Source: Massilia alkalitolerans DSM 17462
GTDB taxonomy: Bacteria; Pseudomonadota; Gammaproteobacteria; Burkholderiales; Burkholderiaceae_D
Assembly (NCBI RefSeq): GCF_000427785.1
Contig: NZ_ATYR01000001.1
Coordinates: forward strand, 372,149 to 436,148
Length of the DNA: 64,000 nt
Direction: 5' to 3'
Under the pieces are notes generated by a model that did no database searches, was not told the origin of the DNA, and saw only the letters and a list, made by a program, of their open reading frames with translations. Position numbers and translations under genes: made by a program. Shown piece by piece: positions 16,965 to 26,312 of the stretch (within the stretch, counting starts at the first letter, position 1; each line of letters begins with the position of its first letter).

Positions 16965-19715
16965 TCAGTCGTCAAGCGCTTCGATGCTGTAATGGCCAAA
17001 CGGGATGGCGCTGGCAAAACGCTCGGTCATGCCGGCCGCGTCTGTCCGTCCCTCGAAGATGCGGCCGTCTTCCGTCGTGATGCGGTAACGCTGGTTCTGC
17101 ATGGGTTCGTCGGTCCCTATCCACCGCAAGACGGTTCGCTGGTCGTGCATCATTTCACTCGTGGGTAGGTCGACGGCCGCGAGGCTGCTGCCGCCAGGTT
17201 TGACATGGGAGAATTTCGATGACTTGATCGTGTGCTCGCCACTGCTTTGCTGCGTGATCGCGCCACCGCCAATGTCCACTTGCGCGCCCTGCGCAACCAA
17301 ACGCAGCTTGGGCGCCTGCAGAACAATTTCGTCCGTTGCTGTCAGGACGATACGTTTCGCAGACGTAAGTTCGATGTCGTCGGCATGGGTTTGCATTTCG
17401 AGCTTGCCGCTGGCGGCGATCAGCTTGATACCAAGGCGATGCGCAAACAAGCTGATGCTTTCGGAGGCGCGCGCGAGCAATTTTCTGCCAACCGAAAACT
17501 GCGTATTGCCGACGCTGACCATGTCAATGTGCGTTTGCACGCCGATCGCCAGATTGTCCTGGCTAGCCATTGCAATGCCAGCTGGCGCTGAAAGTGCCAC
17601 GACAGGCTGGCCGCCGGCGCCAATATCACCCGCTCTGGCATTGCTGCCAACGTCCCATTCCTTCAGGTAGCCGATAAGTTGCGAGAGCTCTTTGTTGTCA
17701 GTGTCCCCGGCATGGTGCGTCGTCGACAGCTCCGACAACTGTTGCTGCACACCCTGTATCACATCAATCAATCCGATCAGTTCATTCCGATCCAGCTGTT
17801 TGCCACCTGCTTTGAGGCCCGCAGCGGCGCTGATGAGGACGCCTTGGGCGCCACGCACGGAAACCGCATGATCACTGCGCAGCTCCGCACCTTCGCCGCG
17901 CGCTTCGCCCTTGCCGTCACTGCGGGGATGCGTGAGCCATCCAAGGTTCAGTTCGCTATGGCCATGCTGCGAAGAGACCTGTGCATTGATTTGTCCCGGG
18001 GTATCGTCCAGCCGGAGCTGGTTGTAGCGGATGCCCTGCACTTCTTTACTCTTGATGCCGGCCACATACCGGTTCCCCGGCAACGCACCGACATGGCTGA
18101 AAGATGGCGGCGGAGCTTTGCCTCCATAGACCTGCGCCACGATGATGGGCTTGTCCGGATCTCCTCCGAGGAAATCGACGATGACTTCATCGCCAACGCG
18201 AGGCAGCGTAATCGTTCCCCACTGATTGCTGGCCCAGGTACTGGCGACGCGCACCCAGGCCGAGTCCCGATCGCTGTCGCTGGCGCCGGCACCTTGCGCA
18301 TGCAAATGGTCTTCCGCATTAGTTCCGGGAAAGCGGACTTTGACGCGGCCGTACTCATCGCAGTGCACTTCTTCACCTGCCGGGCCGACCACGACAGCAC
18401 TTTGCAGCTGTGGATGCGGTAAATCGCTGCGTGGATCGAAAGCGGGAACAATCGGAACGCCGCGCCGCACGCAAGCGAAGCGATTGGTGTAGCGCATGCC
18501 GCGTTCGTCGCTGGCTTCTTGCAACGCGTTATTGGACTGCGCCTCGTCCCATCGGCTCAGCGCAAACAGGCGCTGCACCTGGTCGTCGATTGCCTTGGGA
18601 AGATTGTTCTCTGCATGGACCTCAAGGCGCGTGACGACGAATTCACGTTCGTTCTCGGCGTGCGTGTCGATTTCATGATGTCCAGCCAGTCCTATCCATT
18701 GTCCGACACAAAGGGTCCGCACACTGCCTTCACCGTAAAAGCACTTGGCTTCATATTCGTGCCTCTTGATGCGCAGCTCGCCGAGACGACGGTAATCTTC
18801 TCCATTGTCTCCGGCATGAGGCATATCGATCAGGTAGTCGTCGAGTGTTGCCGCGAACTGGCTACCCGTTGCCCCTTGATCGATGCGCGAAGGCGTAGCG
18901 CTGGACATCATGCGGCCTTGCATGTAGTCCCAGCTCTGGCGTGCCACATTGCCCGGTTTTAGTGTGCGGACAGGACTCCATCGGATGATGGTGTCGCTTT
19001 GTTCCGTGCCGTCGTCCTGGTGGTAGCGCACGATGCCGGCTACGTTTTGCGGCAACCTGGACACGTCATCGAACAGGACAAGCGTATGGCCCGGCGTGTT
19101 CTGGCTTTCGGAGTCGCTTGGTCGCCCAGCTCGAACAAACCAGGCGATGCCACGTCGTTTCCATAATCGACGCAGGAACCCGGCATCGGATTCGTTATGC
19201 TGCATCGTGAATTCCCGCGCGGGATAGGTGCCGGTAATGTGAGACCAGTCCACGTCAAAGGCCTTGGCCAATACCGGATTGTTCCGGCGCCATTCGTCGA
19301 GAATGATTTCGCTGATGTCCAGTTCGTTCTGGTTACGGAAAACCCGCGTATTGATACGCTGCTCCATCAGCGCTAACGCGTCGCGCATCACCAGTTGATA
19401 GGTCGCCAAACCGCCGTCGCCGTGCCCGGCAGCCGCTTGTGACACGATGCCGCATACGGCGTGCAATTCACCGCGGTCAGTGACGAACTGGAGTTCGACC
19501 GGTAATGCGATGAATTCTTTCAGTGGAAAGTCCGCACGGGTCGCTACGCATGCAAGGCGGTATTCCAGCCCGCCGCATATCGTCTCGCATCCTGAAACAC
19601 GCTTGACCAACAATACGTCGTCAAGCACCTTCTGCCCTTGCGCCAGCCTTGCACGTATGGGCCGATTCCCTTCCGACATGCCTGCGAATACGCCAGCCAA
19701 TTCCTTGAGATTCAT
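16965..19715 (-). CDS. vgrG: VgrG spike protein with DUF2345 and C-terminal transthyretin-like tail
   Basis: A 916-residue T6SS spike. Residues about 20-380 are the gp27-like base, about 430-530 the gp5 OB-fold (RVKVRFPG...AWVRVASTWASNQWG...PRVGDEVIVDFLGGDPDKPI), and about 560-850 the DUF2345 beta-helix region with LTATDEIVLQAPKLRLVAQGA repeats. The end (about 856-916: HDQRTVLRWIGTDEPMQNQRYRI...GRTDAAGMTERF) matches the transthyretin-like extension that binds Tle1 in enteroaggregative E. coli. This tail therefore probably docks the lipase encoded next. No structural T6SS genes, DUF4123 or DUF1795 adaptor lie here, so the spike must use a sheath encoded elsewhere. The start at 19715 lacks a strong ribosome-binding site; no better one is seen. 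Confidence 0.95.
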   Translation of the reverse strand: MNLKELAGVFAGMSEGNRPIRARLAQGQKVLDDVLLVKRVSGCETICGGLEYRLACVATRADFPLKEFIALPVELQFVTDRGELHAVCGIVSQAAAGHGDGGLATYQLVMRDALALMEQRINTRVFRNQNELDISEIILDEWRRNNPVLAKAFDVDWSHITGTYPAREFTMQHNESDAGFLRRLWKRRGIAWFVRAGRPSDSESQNTPGHTLVLFDDVSRLPQNVAGIVRYHQDDGTEQSDTIIRWSPVRTLKPGNVARQSWDYMQGRMMSSATPSRIDQGATGSQFAATLDDYLIDMPHAGDNGEDYRRLGELRIKRHEYEAKCFYGEGSVRTLCVGQWIGLAGHHEIDTHAENEREFVVTRLEVHAENNLPKAIDDQVQRLFALSRWDEAQSNNALQEASDERGMRYTNRFACVRRGVPIVPAFDPRSDLPHPQLQSAVVVGPAGEEVHCDEYGRVKVRFPGTNAEDHLHAQGAGASDSDRDSAWVRVASTWASNQWGTITLPRVGDEVIVDFLGGDPDKPIIVAQVYGGKAPPPSFSHVGALPGNRYVAGIKSKEVQGIRYNQLRLDDTPGQINAQVSSQHGHSELNLGWLTHPRSDGKGEARGEGAELRSDHAVSVRGAQGVLISAAAGLKAGGKQLDRNELIGLIDVIQGVQQQLSELSTTHHAGDTDNKELSQLIGYLKEWDVGSNARAGDIGAGGQPVVALSAPAGIAMASQDNLAIGVQTHIDMVSVGNTQFSVGRKLLARASESISLFAHRLGIKLIAASGKLEMQTHADDIELTSAKRIVLTATDEIVLQAPKLRLVAQGAQVDIGGGAITQQSSGEHTIKSSKFSHVKPGGSSLAAVDLPTSEMMHDQRTVLRWIGTDEPMQNQRYRITTEDGRIFEGRTDAAGMTERFASAIPFGHYSIEALDD

Positions 19716-19878
19716 GCGAGTTGCATCCCAGGTTGCATTACTGAGTGTTTTGCTCCAACAAACAGTATTGCAACTATGTACTCGCAGTAATTGATCTAGG
19801 ATAAACCTGTAGCGAAGGTAAATTCTTCAGGACAATGACCTCAAGTAGCACGCTGTTTCAAACGTGCCGCATTCAGCT

Positions 19879-20319
19879 CTACGCTTCCTCGCCCTGCACC
19901 CGCTCAAAGGGTCCGATGCAGGTGTTCATGGTCTCGTCCGCGCACATCAGGAACAGCGCCCCGGAGGGGTGGAAGCGGATGTAGTTGGTGGCGGTGGTGC
20001 CGGGTTTCATGATGGCGCCGGCGCAGTCCTTCTTGCCGTTGTCCTTCACGATGCGGTCTTCCAGCCGGTAGAAACCCCTGGCGCTGGGCTTGGCGGGGAT
20101 GCGGTATTCGCTCTCGGAGACTTCTTCGGCGCTGGTGACGAGGGTGGTGCCGTCGCCGCGGAAGCGGTAGGTTTCCGAGCAGCCGAGGTCGGGCAGGCTC
20201 AGTTTCCAGATGCCCAGGATGGGATGATCGGCCGGCGGCGCGGCCTGGGCCGCGGGCAGCGCGGCGATCAAGGCGATCGATAACAAGGCCCCATTCAACA
20301 CCGCGGCAGGCACACGCAT
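19879..20319 (-). CDS. Exported protein of unknown function, lipocalin-like
   Basis: A 146-residue protein with a clear signal peptide (cleavage near AQAAPP, residue 27) and one compact domain. The pattern ILGIWKLSLPDLGCSETYRFRGDG, followed by a FYRLEDRIV strand and conserved cysteines, looks like a small lipocalin-type beta-barrel that compares weight of a 'basal form' with a test value; this is only pattern resemblance. Four Cys remain in the mature form and could pair as disulfides. ATG 20319 with GGAG is chosen over an upstream start because it sits directly at the signal peptide. It stands alone between vgrG and the NYN gene; the 163-base gap to vgrG contains the vgrG promoter region but nothing recognisable. 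Confidence 0.7.
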   Translation of the reverse strand: MRVPAAVLNGALLSIALIAALPAAQAAPPADHPILGIWKLSLPDLGCSETYRFRGDGTTLVTSAEEVSESEYRIPAKPSARGFYRLEDRIVKDNGKKDCAGAIMKPGTTATNYIRFHPSGALFLMCADETMNTCIGPFERVQGEEA

Positions 20320-20436
20320 GGCAGGCTCCTTCGCACGTCGCGACAGCCGGGCGGACGCCGCGGCAGGCCCGCGCATGCGGACGGCGCCATTATTGCAGGG
20401 GCGGCGCGCGCACGTCGCACGCGCCGCCGTGTGCCA

Positions 20437-21930
20437 TCAGCCGTTTTCGGCAGGGGTCTTCGGCTTGGCCGGACGACGTCCGCGCGGGGCGGCCTTACGG
20501 GCCGGGGCCTTGTGGGCCGGGCGGGCGGTCTTCTTGCGTGCCGCCTTGTCGTCGGCATCGCCGTCGGCATCCGCGGCGCCACCGGCCTCGGGCGCGGTAT
20601 CCGTTGCGGTATCGGCTGCCGCTTCCGTCGCGACTGCCGGCATGTCCGCAGCGCTGTCCAGCGCCACGGTCGGAGCGGGCAGATCGGCCGCCGCTTCGAC
20701 GGCCGGCGCTTCGGCTGCCACTTTCTTCGCGGCCGGCTTGCGCGGTGCGCGGCGGCGTTCCTTGGCCGGCGCCGGCGCCGGCTCCACGGGAACCTCCTCC
20801 ACCGGGGTGTCAGCGGCCGCGTCGACCGCTTCTTCAGCCGGCGGCGCTTCCGCTGCCGTCTCTTCCGTGGTGGCCGGGCCCGGCGGCAGTTCCGCGGCCA
20901 GGGCCGCGTCCACCGCGCTCAGCTCGGCCGCGGCGGGCGCCGCCTCGCGGCCCCTGCCCCCGCGTCCGCCGCGGCCGCGGCGGCCACGTTCCGGCTTGGC
21001 CTCGGCCTGCGGTGCTTCCTCGCCGCCCTCGACGGCGGCGGCTTCCTCGCCGGCCGGGGTGTCCCGCACCACCACCAGTTCCGGCGCCGGCATCGCCACC
21101 GGCGCCGCGGCGCTGCGGAAGACATAGGTGCCGGATTTTTCGTCGCGGCCGAAATCGAACAGGCCGCGCGCCTGGGCTTCTTCCAGCAGGTTGCCGAAGG
21201 TGCGGAAACCGTAGAAGGTCTCGGAGAAGTCAGGGCGGCGGCGCTTCAGGGTGTCCTTCAGCAGCGAGGCCCAGATCTTGCCAGTGTCCCCGCGCTCGGA
21301 AACCAGCGCGTCGAAGGTCTCGACCACCATCTCGAGCGCCTGCGCCTTGCGCGCTTCCAGCTCTTCGCGGCGCTTGTCGTCGCTCGGACGGCGCGCCCCC
21401 GGCTGGCCGCGGCGCGCGTCGAGCTCTTCCTTGCGCTTGGCGGCGGCACGGTTCTTTTCACGCACCAGGTCGTCGTAGAAGATGAATTCGTCGCAGTTCG
21501 CCACCAGCAGGTCCGAGGTGGACTGCTTGACGCCCACGCCGATCACCCGCTTGGCGTTCTCGCGCAGCTTCGACACCAGCGGCGAAAAGTCCGAGTCGCC
21601 CGAGACGATCACAAAGGTGTCGACATGCGACTTGGTGTAGCACAGGTCGAGCGCATCGACCACCAGGCGGATGTCAGCCGAATTCTTGCCCGACTGGCGC
21701 ACGTGCGGGATTTCGATCAGTTCGAAGTTCGCTTCGTGCATCGGCGCCTTGAAGGTCTTGTAGCGGTCCCAGTCGCAATAAGCTTTCTTGACCACGATGC
21801 TGCCCTTGAGCAGCAGGCGCTCCAGCACCGGCTTGATGTCGAATTTTTCGTAATTGGCGTCACGCACGCCGAGCGCGACGTTTTCGAAGTCGCAGAACAC
21901 CGCCATGCTGATGTTGTCGGAGGAAGCCAT
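20437..21930 (-). CDS. NYN-domain RNase-like protein with OST-HTH/LOTUS domain and basic low-complexity tail
   Basis: A 497-residue protein. Residues 7-155 form a NYN (PIN-like, LabA/DUF88) domain with the acidic set D14 (FCDFEN), D86 and D92 (NSADIRLVVDAL) and D112/D114 (SGDSDF), so metal-dependent RNA cleavage is plausible. Residues about 195-272 match an OST-HTH/LOTUS fold (GDTGKIWASLLKDTLKRRRPDFSE...), a small RNA-binding domain. The last 225 residues are disordered: an RGG-like patch (RGRRGRGGRGGRG, about 315-328), an acidic Ala/Pro/Glu stretch, and a Lys/Ala/Pro/Arg tail like histone H1. A role in RNA turnover or condensation is inference. It is divergent from the downstream kinase gene and monocistronic. 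Confidence 0.9.
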   Translation of the reverse strand: MASSDNISMAVFCDFENVALGVRDANYEKFDIKPVLERLLLKGSIVVKKAYCDWDRYKTFKAPMHEANFELIEIPHVRQSGKNSADIRLVVDALDLCYTKSHVDTFVIVSGDSDFSPLVSKLRENAKRVIGVGVKQSTSDLLVANCDEFIFYDDLVREKNRAAAKRKEELDARRGQPGARRPSDDKRREELEARKAQALEMVVETFDALVSERGDTGKIWASLLKDTLKRRRPDFSETFYGFRTFGNLLEEAQARGLFDFGRDEKSGTYVFRSAAAPVAMPAPELVVVRDTPAGEEAAAVEGGEEAPQAEAKPERGRRGRGGRGGRGREAAPAAAELSAVDAALAAELPPGPATTEETAAEAPPAEEAVDAAADTPVEEVPVEPAPAPAKERRRAPRKPAAKKVAAEAPAVEAAADLPAPTVALDSAADMPAVATEAAADTATDTAPEAGGAADADGDADDKAARKKTARPAHKAPARKAAPRGRRPAKPKTPAENG

Positions 21931-22085
21931 GAATTATTGCTTTCAGATAATAAAGGGACGAACTGACCGCGATTATACGCAACCCGCTTCTTCCTGGCGG
22001 CGCGCGTGTCACAGTAGTAAATGTGTCATCGCAAGTAATCGCTTTTATAATTGCGTTTTCTTCAAGGCTTGCCCCTGTATTGACT

Positions 22086-24005
22086 ATGCTCTCGCCATCC
22101 GTTTTCGAGTCAGCGTTCAATAGTTCGCCGATCGGCAAGTATCTGCTGTCGCCGACGCCCGAGGCCGTGATCCTCGCCGTGAACGATGCCTTCCTGAAAG
22201 CGTCGTCGCGCCGGCGCGAAGAGCTGGTGGGCACGAGCCTGTTCGTGGCCTTCCCTTCCAATCCCGACGACCCAGCCAGCAGCACCAACGAGGCCGAGCT
22301 GCGCGCATCGTTCGCCAAGGTGCTGGCGACCCGCGAGCCGGATATGCTTCCGGTGCAGCGCTACCCCATCCCCCTGGAGGGACCCGGCGGCACGGTCACC
22401 TTCGACGAGCGGTTCTGGAGTGCCTACAGCGCACCGGTATTCGGCGAGGACGGCGCCATCGCCTGCATTTCGCACACGACCAAGGACGTCACCGAGCAGA
22501 TCCGTTCCGAACGGGCCCTGCGCGAAAGCGAGAGCCGCTTCCGGGCGCTGACCACGGCCGGCCAGGTGGTGTACCGGATGAACGCCGACTGGACCGAGCT
22601 GCGCGAGCTCGACGGGCGTGGCTTCCTGAAGGATACCGCGCGCCCGCGCTCGTTCTGGCTCGAGGACTACATTCCGGCCGACGAGCAGGCGCGTGTGCAC
22701 ACAGCCGTGCTCGAAGCGATCCGCACCGGCTCCGTGTATGAGCTGGAACACCGGGTGCGCCGCATCGACGGCAGCGACGGCTGGGCATTGTCACGCGCCG
22801 TGCCGATCCAGGATGCGCGGGGCCGGGTGGTGGAATGGATCGGCGCGGCCAGCGACATCAGCGAGCGCAAGGCAGCCGAGGAGAAGCTGCGCGAATCGGA
22901 CCGGCGCAAGGACGAATTCCTCGCCATGCTGGCCCACGAGCTGCGCAATCCGATCGCGCCGATCAGCGCCGCCGCCGCCCTGCTGCGAAGCATGAAGCCG
23001 GACGAGGCGCTGGTGCGACGCACCAGCGAGATCATCGCGCGCCAGGTCGGCCATATGACGGCGCTGATCGACGACCTGCTCGACGTATCGCGCGTCACCC
23101 GCGGGCTGGTCGAACTGGATCAGGCGCCGGTCGACCTGCGCGACGTGCTGCAGGATGCGGTCGAGCAGGTCACGCCCCTGGTGCGCGCACGCCGCCACGA
23201 CCTGTCGCTGGCGCTGCCGCAAGGCGCGGTCATGGTCGCGGGCGACAAGAAGCGGCTGGTGCAGGTGGTCGCCAACCTCCTCAACAACGCGGCCAAGTAC
23301 ACACCGGAAGGCGGACGCCTGGTGCTGCATGCCCATGCCGCCGACGGCAATGCCCGCATCGACGTCAGCGACAACGGCATCGGCATGGCGCCCGAGTTGA
23401 CCGGGCGGGTGTTCGAGCTGTTCGCGCAGGCCGAGCGCAGCGTCGACCGATCACTGGGCGGTCTCGGGCTGGGACTGGCCCTGGTGAAAAGCCTGGTTGA
23501 ACTGCACGGCGGTTCGGTCGCCTGCGCCAGCCCGGGAATGGGCCAGGGCAGCACCTTCTCGGTCTGCCTGCCCTGCTGCGCCGCGGATGCCGCCCCGGCC
23601 GAGGATGCCGCCGCCCCCGTTGTCGCGGATGCGACCGGGAAGGCGGCTGCGCTGCGGGTCCTGGTCGTGGACGACAACGTCGACGCGGCGGTGACCCTGG
23701 CCATGGTGCTGGAAGCGGCCGGCCACCAGACACTGGTGGAACACGGCGCGCTGGCCGCCCTCGAACGTGCACGGGCAGCGGCGCCGCAGGTCTGTCTGCT
23801 CGACATCGGCCTGCCTGAGATGGACGGCAAGGAGCTCGCGCGGCGCCTGCGCGCCGACCCGGCCACGGCGGGCGCCCTGCTGGTCGCCGTCACCGGCTAT
23901 GGCCAGGACAGCGAACGCCAGCAGATCATGGCCGCCGGCTTCGACCACCACCTGGTCAAGCCGGTGGACATGGAGCGGCTCGGGGCGATCCTGGCCACGG
24001 TCTAG
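22086..24005 (+). CDS. Hybrid sensor histidine kinase/response regulator with two PAS domains
   Basis: A soluble 639-residue signalling protein with no membrane segment. Order: PAS (about 5-135, PAS-4/PAS-9 like, ending CISHTTKDVTEQ), PAS with PAC motif (about 150-265, WIGAASDISERKAAEE), HisKA with phospho-acceptor H284 (FLAMLAHELRNPIAP), HATPase (N-box NLLNNAAKYTPEGG about 398-410, G1 box DNGIGM, G2 box GGLGLGLALVKSL) and a receiver with D573 (LLDIGLPEMDG). Phosphate can therefore pass inside the protein from H284 to D573. No output gene is adjacent, so the partner is unknown. The ATG at 22086 is preferred to an upstream ATG at 22023 because the PAS fold begins at once; the ribosome-binding site is poor. 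Confidence 0.9.
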   Translation: MLSPSVFESAFNSSPIGKYLLSPTPEAVILAVNDAFLKASSRRREELVGTSLFVAFPSNPDDPASSTNEAELRASFAKVLATREPDMLPVQRYPIPLEGPGGTVTFDERFWSAYSAPVFGEDGAIACISHTTKDVTEQIRSERALRESESRFRALTTAGQVVYRMNADWTELRELDGRGFLKDTARPRSFWLEDYIPADEQARVHTAVLEAIRTGSVYELEHRVRRIDGSDGWALSRAVPIQDARGRVVEWIGAASDISERKAAEEKLRESDRRKDEFLAMLAHELRNPIAPISAAAALLRSMKPDEALVRRTSEIIARQVGHMTALIDDLLDVSRVTRGLVELDQAPVDLRDVLQDAVEQVTPLVRARRHDLSLALPQGAVMVAGDKKRLVQVVANLLNNAAKYTPEGGRLVLHAHAADGNARIDVSDNGIGMAPELTGRVFELFAQAERSVDRSLGGLGLGLALVKSLVELHGGSVACASPGMGQGSTFSVCLPCCAADAAPAEDAAAPVVADATGKAAALRVLVVDDNVDAAVTLAMVLEAAGHQTLVEHGALAALERARAAAPQVCLLDIGLPEMDGKELARRLRADPATAGALLVAVTGYGQDSERQQIMAAGFDHHLVKPVDMERLGAILATV

Positions 24006-24032
24006 GACCGGACCGGCGCCCGCTGCCCCGCC

Positions 24033-25694
24033 CTAGCGGAGCAGCTGCGTCGGCCCGTGGCCCAGCCGGGCCGCCAGGGCGCGCGCCTGCAGCTGCCGGT
24101 GCGCGGCCGCGCCCGCGGCGTTCGCGAGCGTGCCCCGGCCTTGTGCGCCGGGTGTGCCGAGGTCGAGGATCGTGAGCTGCTCGAACAGCTGCGTGGCCTT
24201 GCCGGTCGAATCCCTGACGCGCACGACGATGTTGTAGTCGCCATTCGACGTGTAGGTATGACTGGCGCGCACCTCGCCCTTGCCCCGGTATTCGCGCAGG
24301 CCCACCACCTGGGGGCCGCTGCCGTCGCCCCAGTCCACCGTCGCGCTGTGGGTGTCGCCCACGTTGCGGTCGCGGAAGGACAGCGTGATCTCGAGCGGCT
24401 GGTTCAGGCGCGGCTGGGCGTGCCGGATCGGCCCGAGCACCGGCGCATCGGTACCGCCGCCGTTGGCGCGCAGGAGCACCACCCCGGCGTTGGAACTGGC
24501 CACGATATCGCCGTTGTTCGAGACGGCAAGCGCCGAGCTCAGCACCAGGCCCGCGGGCGGGTTGAGCAGGCGCGTATTCAGGTCGACCGCGCCACCCCGG
24601 GTCCAGCGATACGCGATATTGTCGCCAGCAGCGCGCTGCCCGAGGCCGACCACTACACCGCGCTCGTTGGCGGCATTGGCTTCGGAGACCTGGAGCCCGC
24701 GCGGGTGCAGGTCGACCAGGCCGCGCGCCCGGGAAAACAGGAAGGCACGGGGTGCGGGGTCGGAGTTCCCGCTGACCCTGCGGCCGACCACTTCGCCGAT
24801 GCCGTTCAGCCCATGCGTGATGGTGCGCGCACCAATACGCACCGCGCCCTTGCCCGGACTCCACAGGAAGGCGCTGAGGTTCGGGCTCAGCGTGTCGAGC
24901 ATTCCGGCGATCTCCCCGCGGTTGTTGCCCGTCGAAGCGAATGCGAAGCGCTTGCCGAAGGGACCGAGGTCCATGGTCCGGCCGGCAGCGTCCCAGGCCA
25001 GCACGTTCGGCGCTCCGCCCGCCGCGTCGCCGGAGCCGACGGTGACATTGTCGTCGTTGATGTGGCTGGCATAGGTCGCGCCGATGGCCGCCGGCGCAGG
25101 CAGCTGGATCAGGCGGTTTGCCGCAGTCCAGCGCACGGCCCGGTCGGCGCCGTTCTCGGCCGAGAGCGCGGATCGTCCGACGATCTCAGAGTGAATGTTG
25201 ATGGCCGTGACGAACGTGGGACCATCGCTGCTCAGGCTCGGCAAGGGAAGCAGGCCGCGTGACGCCGACCAGCGGAACGGCCGGAACTGGGTGCCTTCAG
25301 GCATCGCCGGCTCGACGATGCTGGCCGAAAAGGCGACTTCGCCCTTGTCGTTGAGGTCGCCGAGAAAGGCGGTCCGGTTGTTCGGCGGCGAGATGTCGAT
25401 CACGCGCGCACCGTCGAAATAGCCCACGTGCAGCAGGCCATCGAGGCCGAAGTATTCGAACGCGGCCTGGCCGCGCGCATTGATGTCGGCAACGAAGCCG
25501 AAGGCCCCGCCTGCAAGATTGACGATGCCATAGACGTCCCTGCCCTGGCTCCCGGCCTTGTGCTGTTCCTGGTCCCCTGGCGCGGCAAGAACCTTGCCGC
25601 TGTTATCGCCGGCACGGCTGCCGGCGGCCACCGCGCTCGCCAGCACCACCATGCCTGTTATCGTGGCAAAACGCCCTATCGAGAAATGTCGCAT
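24033..25694 (-). CDS. Exported protein with HAF-like repeats and a PKD domain
   Basis: A 553-residue secreted protein: signal peptide (about 1-24, AVAAGSRAG), then at least six repeats of about 45-50 residues of the type AININSEIVGRS / GLNGIGEVVGRR / ANERGVVVGLGQ, the pattern of HAF-type extracellular repeats that probably form a beta-propeller. Residues about 430-525 are a PKD beta-sandwich (SATVDWGDGSGPQ, HTYTSNGDYNIVVRVRDSTGKA). A short Ala-rich tail without sorting signal ends it. Function is unknown; cell-surface or matrix binding is typical of such folds. GGAGA precedes the ATG at 25694. It converges with the kinase gene, with 27 bases between stops. Single gene. Confidence 0.8.
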   Translation of the reverse strand: MRHFSIGRFATITGMVVLASAVAAGSRAGDNSGKVLAAPGDQEQHKAGSQGRDVYGIVNLAGGAFGFVADINARGQAAFEYFGLDGLLHVGYFDGARVIDISPPNNRTAFLGDLNDKGEVAFSASIVEPAMPEGTQFRPFRWSASRGLLPLPSLSSDGPTFVTAINIHSEIVGRSALSAENGADRAVRWTAANRLIQLPAPAAIGATYASHINDDNVTVGSGDAAGGAPNVLAWDAAGRTMDLGPFGKRFAFASTGNNRGEIAGMLDTLSPNLSAFLWSPGKGAVRIGARTITHGLNGIGEVVGRRVSGNSDPAPRAFLFSRARGLVDLHPRGLQVSEANAANERGVVVGLGQRAAGDNIAYRWTRGGAVDLNTRLLNPPAGLVLSSALAVSNNGDIVASSNAGVVLLRANGGGTDAPVLGPIRHAQPRLNQPLEITLSFRDRNVGDTHSATVDWGDGSGPQVVGLREYRGKGEVRASHTYTSNGDYNIVVRVRDSTGKATQLFEQLTILDLGTPGAQGRGTLANAAGAAAHRQLQARALAARLGHGPTQLLR

Positions 25695-25819
25695 TGTCTG
25701 TCTCCGGTAGTGGTCTCATGCGCCTGCATGAGGCAGGACGAATGTAGAACGCCCACCGGGCGGGCAGGACGAACTATCGCAAACGCGTTCGATGGCGCGA
25801 CAGGAATGGACTCCGGCGT

Positions 25820-26239
25820 TTACAGCCGCGCCAGGGTGGCATCGTCCGGCTCGCCATCGAAATACTTGTCGATGCAGTCCTGGAAGACCGCTTCGTCCGG
25901 CGCGACGTCGGCGAACAGGGTCATCGACGAGCGGAACTTGAGGTCGTCGGGGTGGCCGAATATCTCTTCGGCCGACAGGCCGTCGCGCTTGGCCACGATG
26001 CGCGCGCACTCGCGCAGACGCGCGCCCAGCACCGGATGCGCCAGGTAGGCGGCCGCCTCGTCGCTGGACGCGATCGCGTAGCGCTGCGCCATCTCGCTGC
26101 GGCCGAGCCCGGCGATCTGGGGGAAGATGAACCACATCCAGTGGCTGCGCTTGCGGCCGGCGCACAGTTCGGCGAGCGCAGTGGCGTACACCGGTTCCTG
26201 GGCCTGGACGAAACGTTCCAGGTCGAATTCATTGTCCAT
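25820..26239 (-). CDS. DUF1810 family protein
   Basis: A 139-residue cytosolic protein of the DUF1810 family: FDLERFVQAQEPVYATALAEL, then KRSHWMWFIFPQIAGLG, then AYLAHPVLGARLRECARIV and a terminal FQDCIDKYFDGEPDDATLARL are the family's conserved blocks over its full length. Biochemical role is not established; bacterial members are usually short calpastatin-annotated proteins of helical fold. Start at 26239 has an excellent GGAGGTGA site, so an upstream in-frame ATG-like extension is rejected. The gene is divergent from the DUF3820 gene with 73 bases between. The 125-base gap on its 3' side is the leader of the HAF/PKD gene. Confidence 0.88.
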   Translation of the reverse strand: MDNEFDLERFVQAQEPVYATALAELCAGRKRSHWMWFIFPQIAGLGRSEMAQRYAIASSDEAAAYLAHPVLGARLRECARIVAKRDGLSAEEIFGHPDDLKFRSSMTLFADVAPDEAVFQDCIDKYFDGEPDDATLARL

Positions 26240-26312
26240 TGCATCACCTCCAGCTCCGACCATGCTACAACTTTGAGATTGTTTGCTAAAGTGCGTTCCA
26301 TAGGACGCGCCA

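Noticed and set aside
22086..24005. Idea that the hybrid kinase is the missing regulator of the efflux or T6SS genes
   Set aside because: It is 3-13 kb away, in the other orientation, without adjacency or shared elements.
24057..25262. Plus-strand 401-codon frame opposite the HAF/PKD gene
   Set aside because: Antisense shadow; the minus frame has a signal peptide, repeats and a PKD domain.
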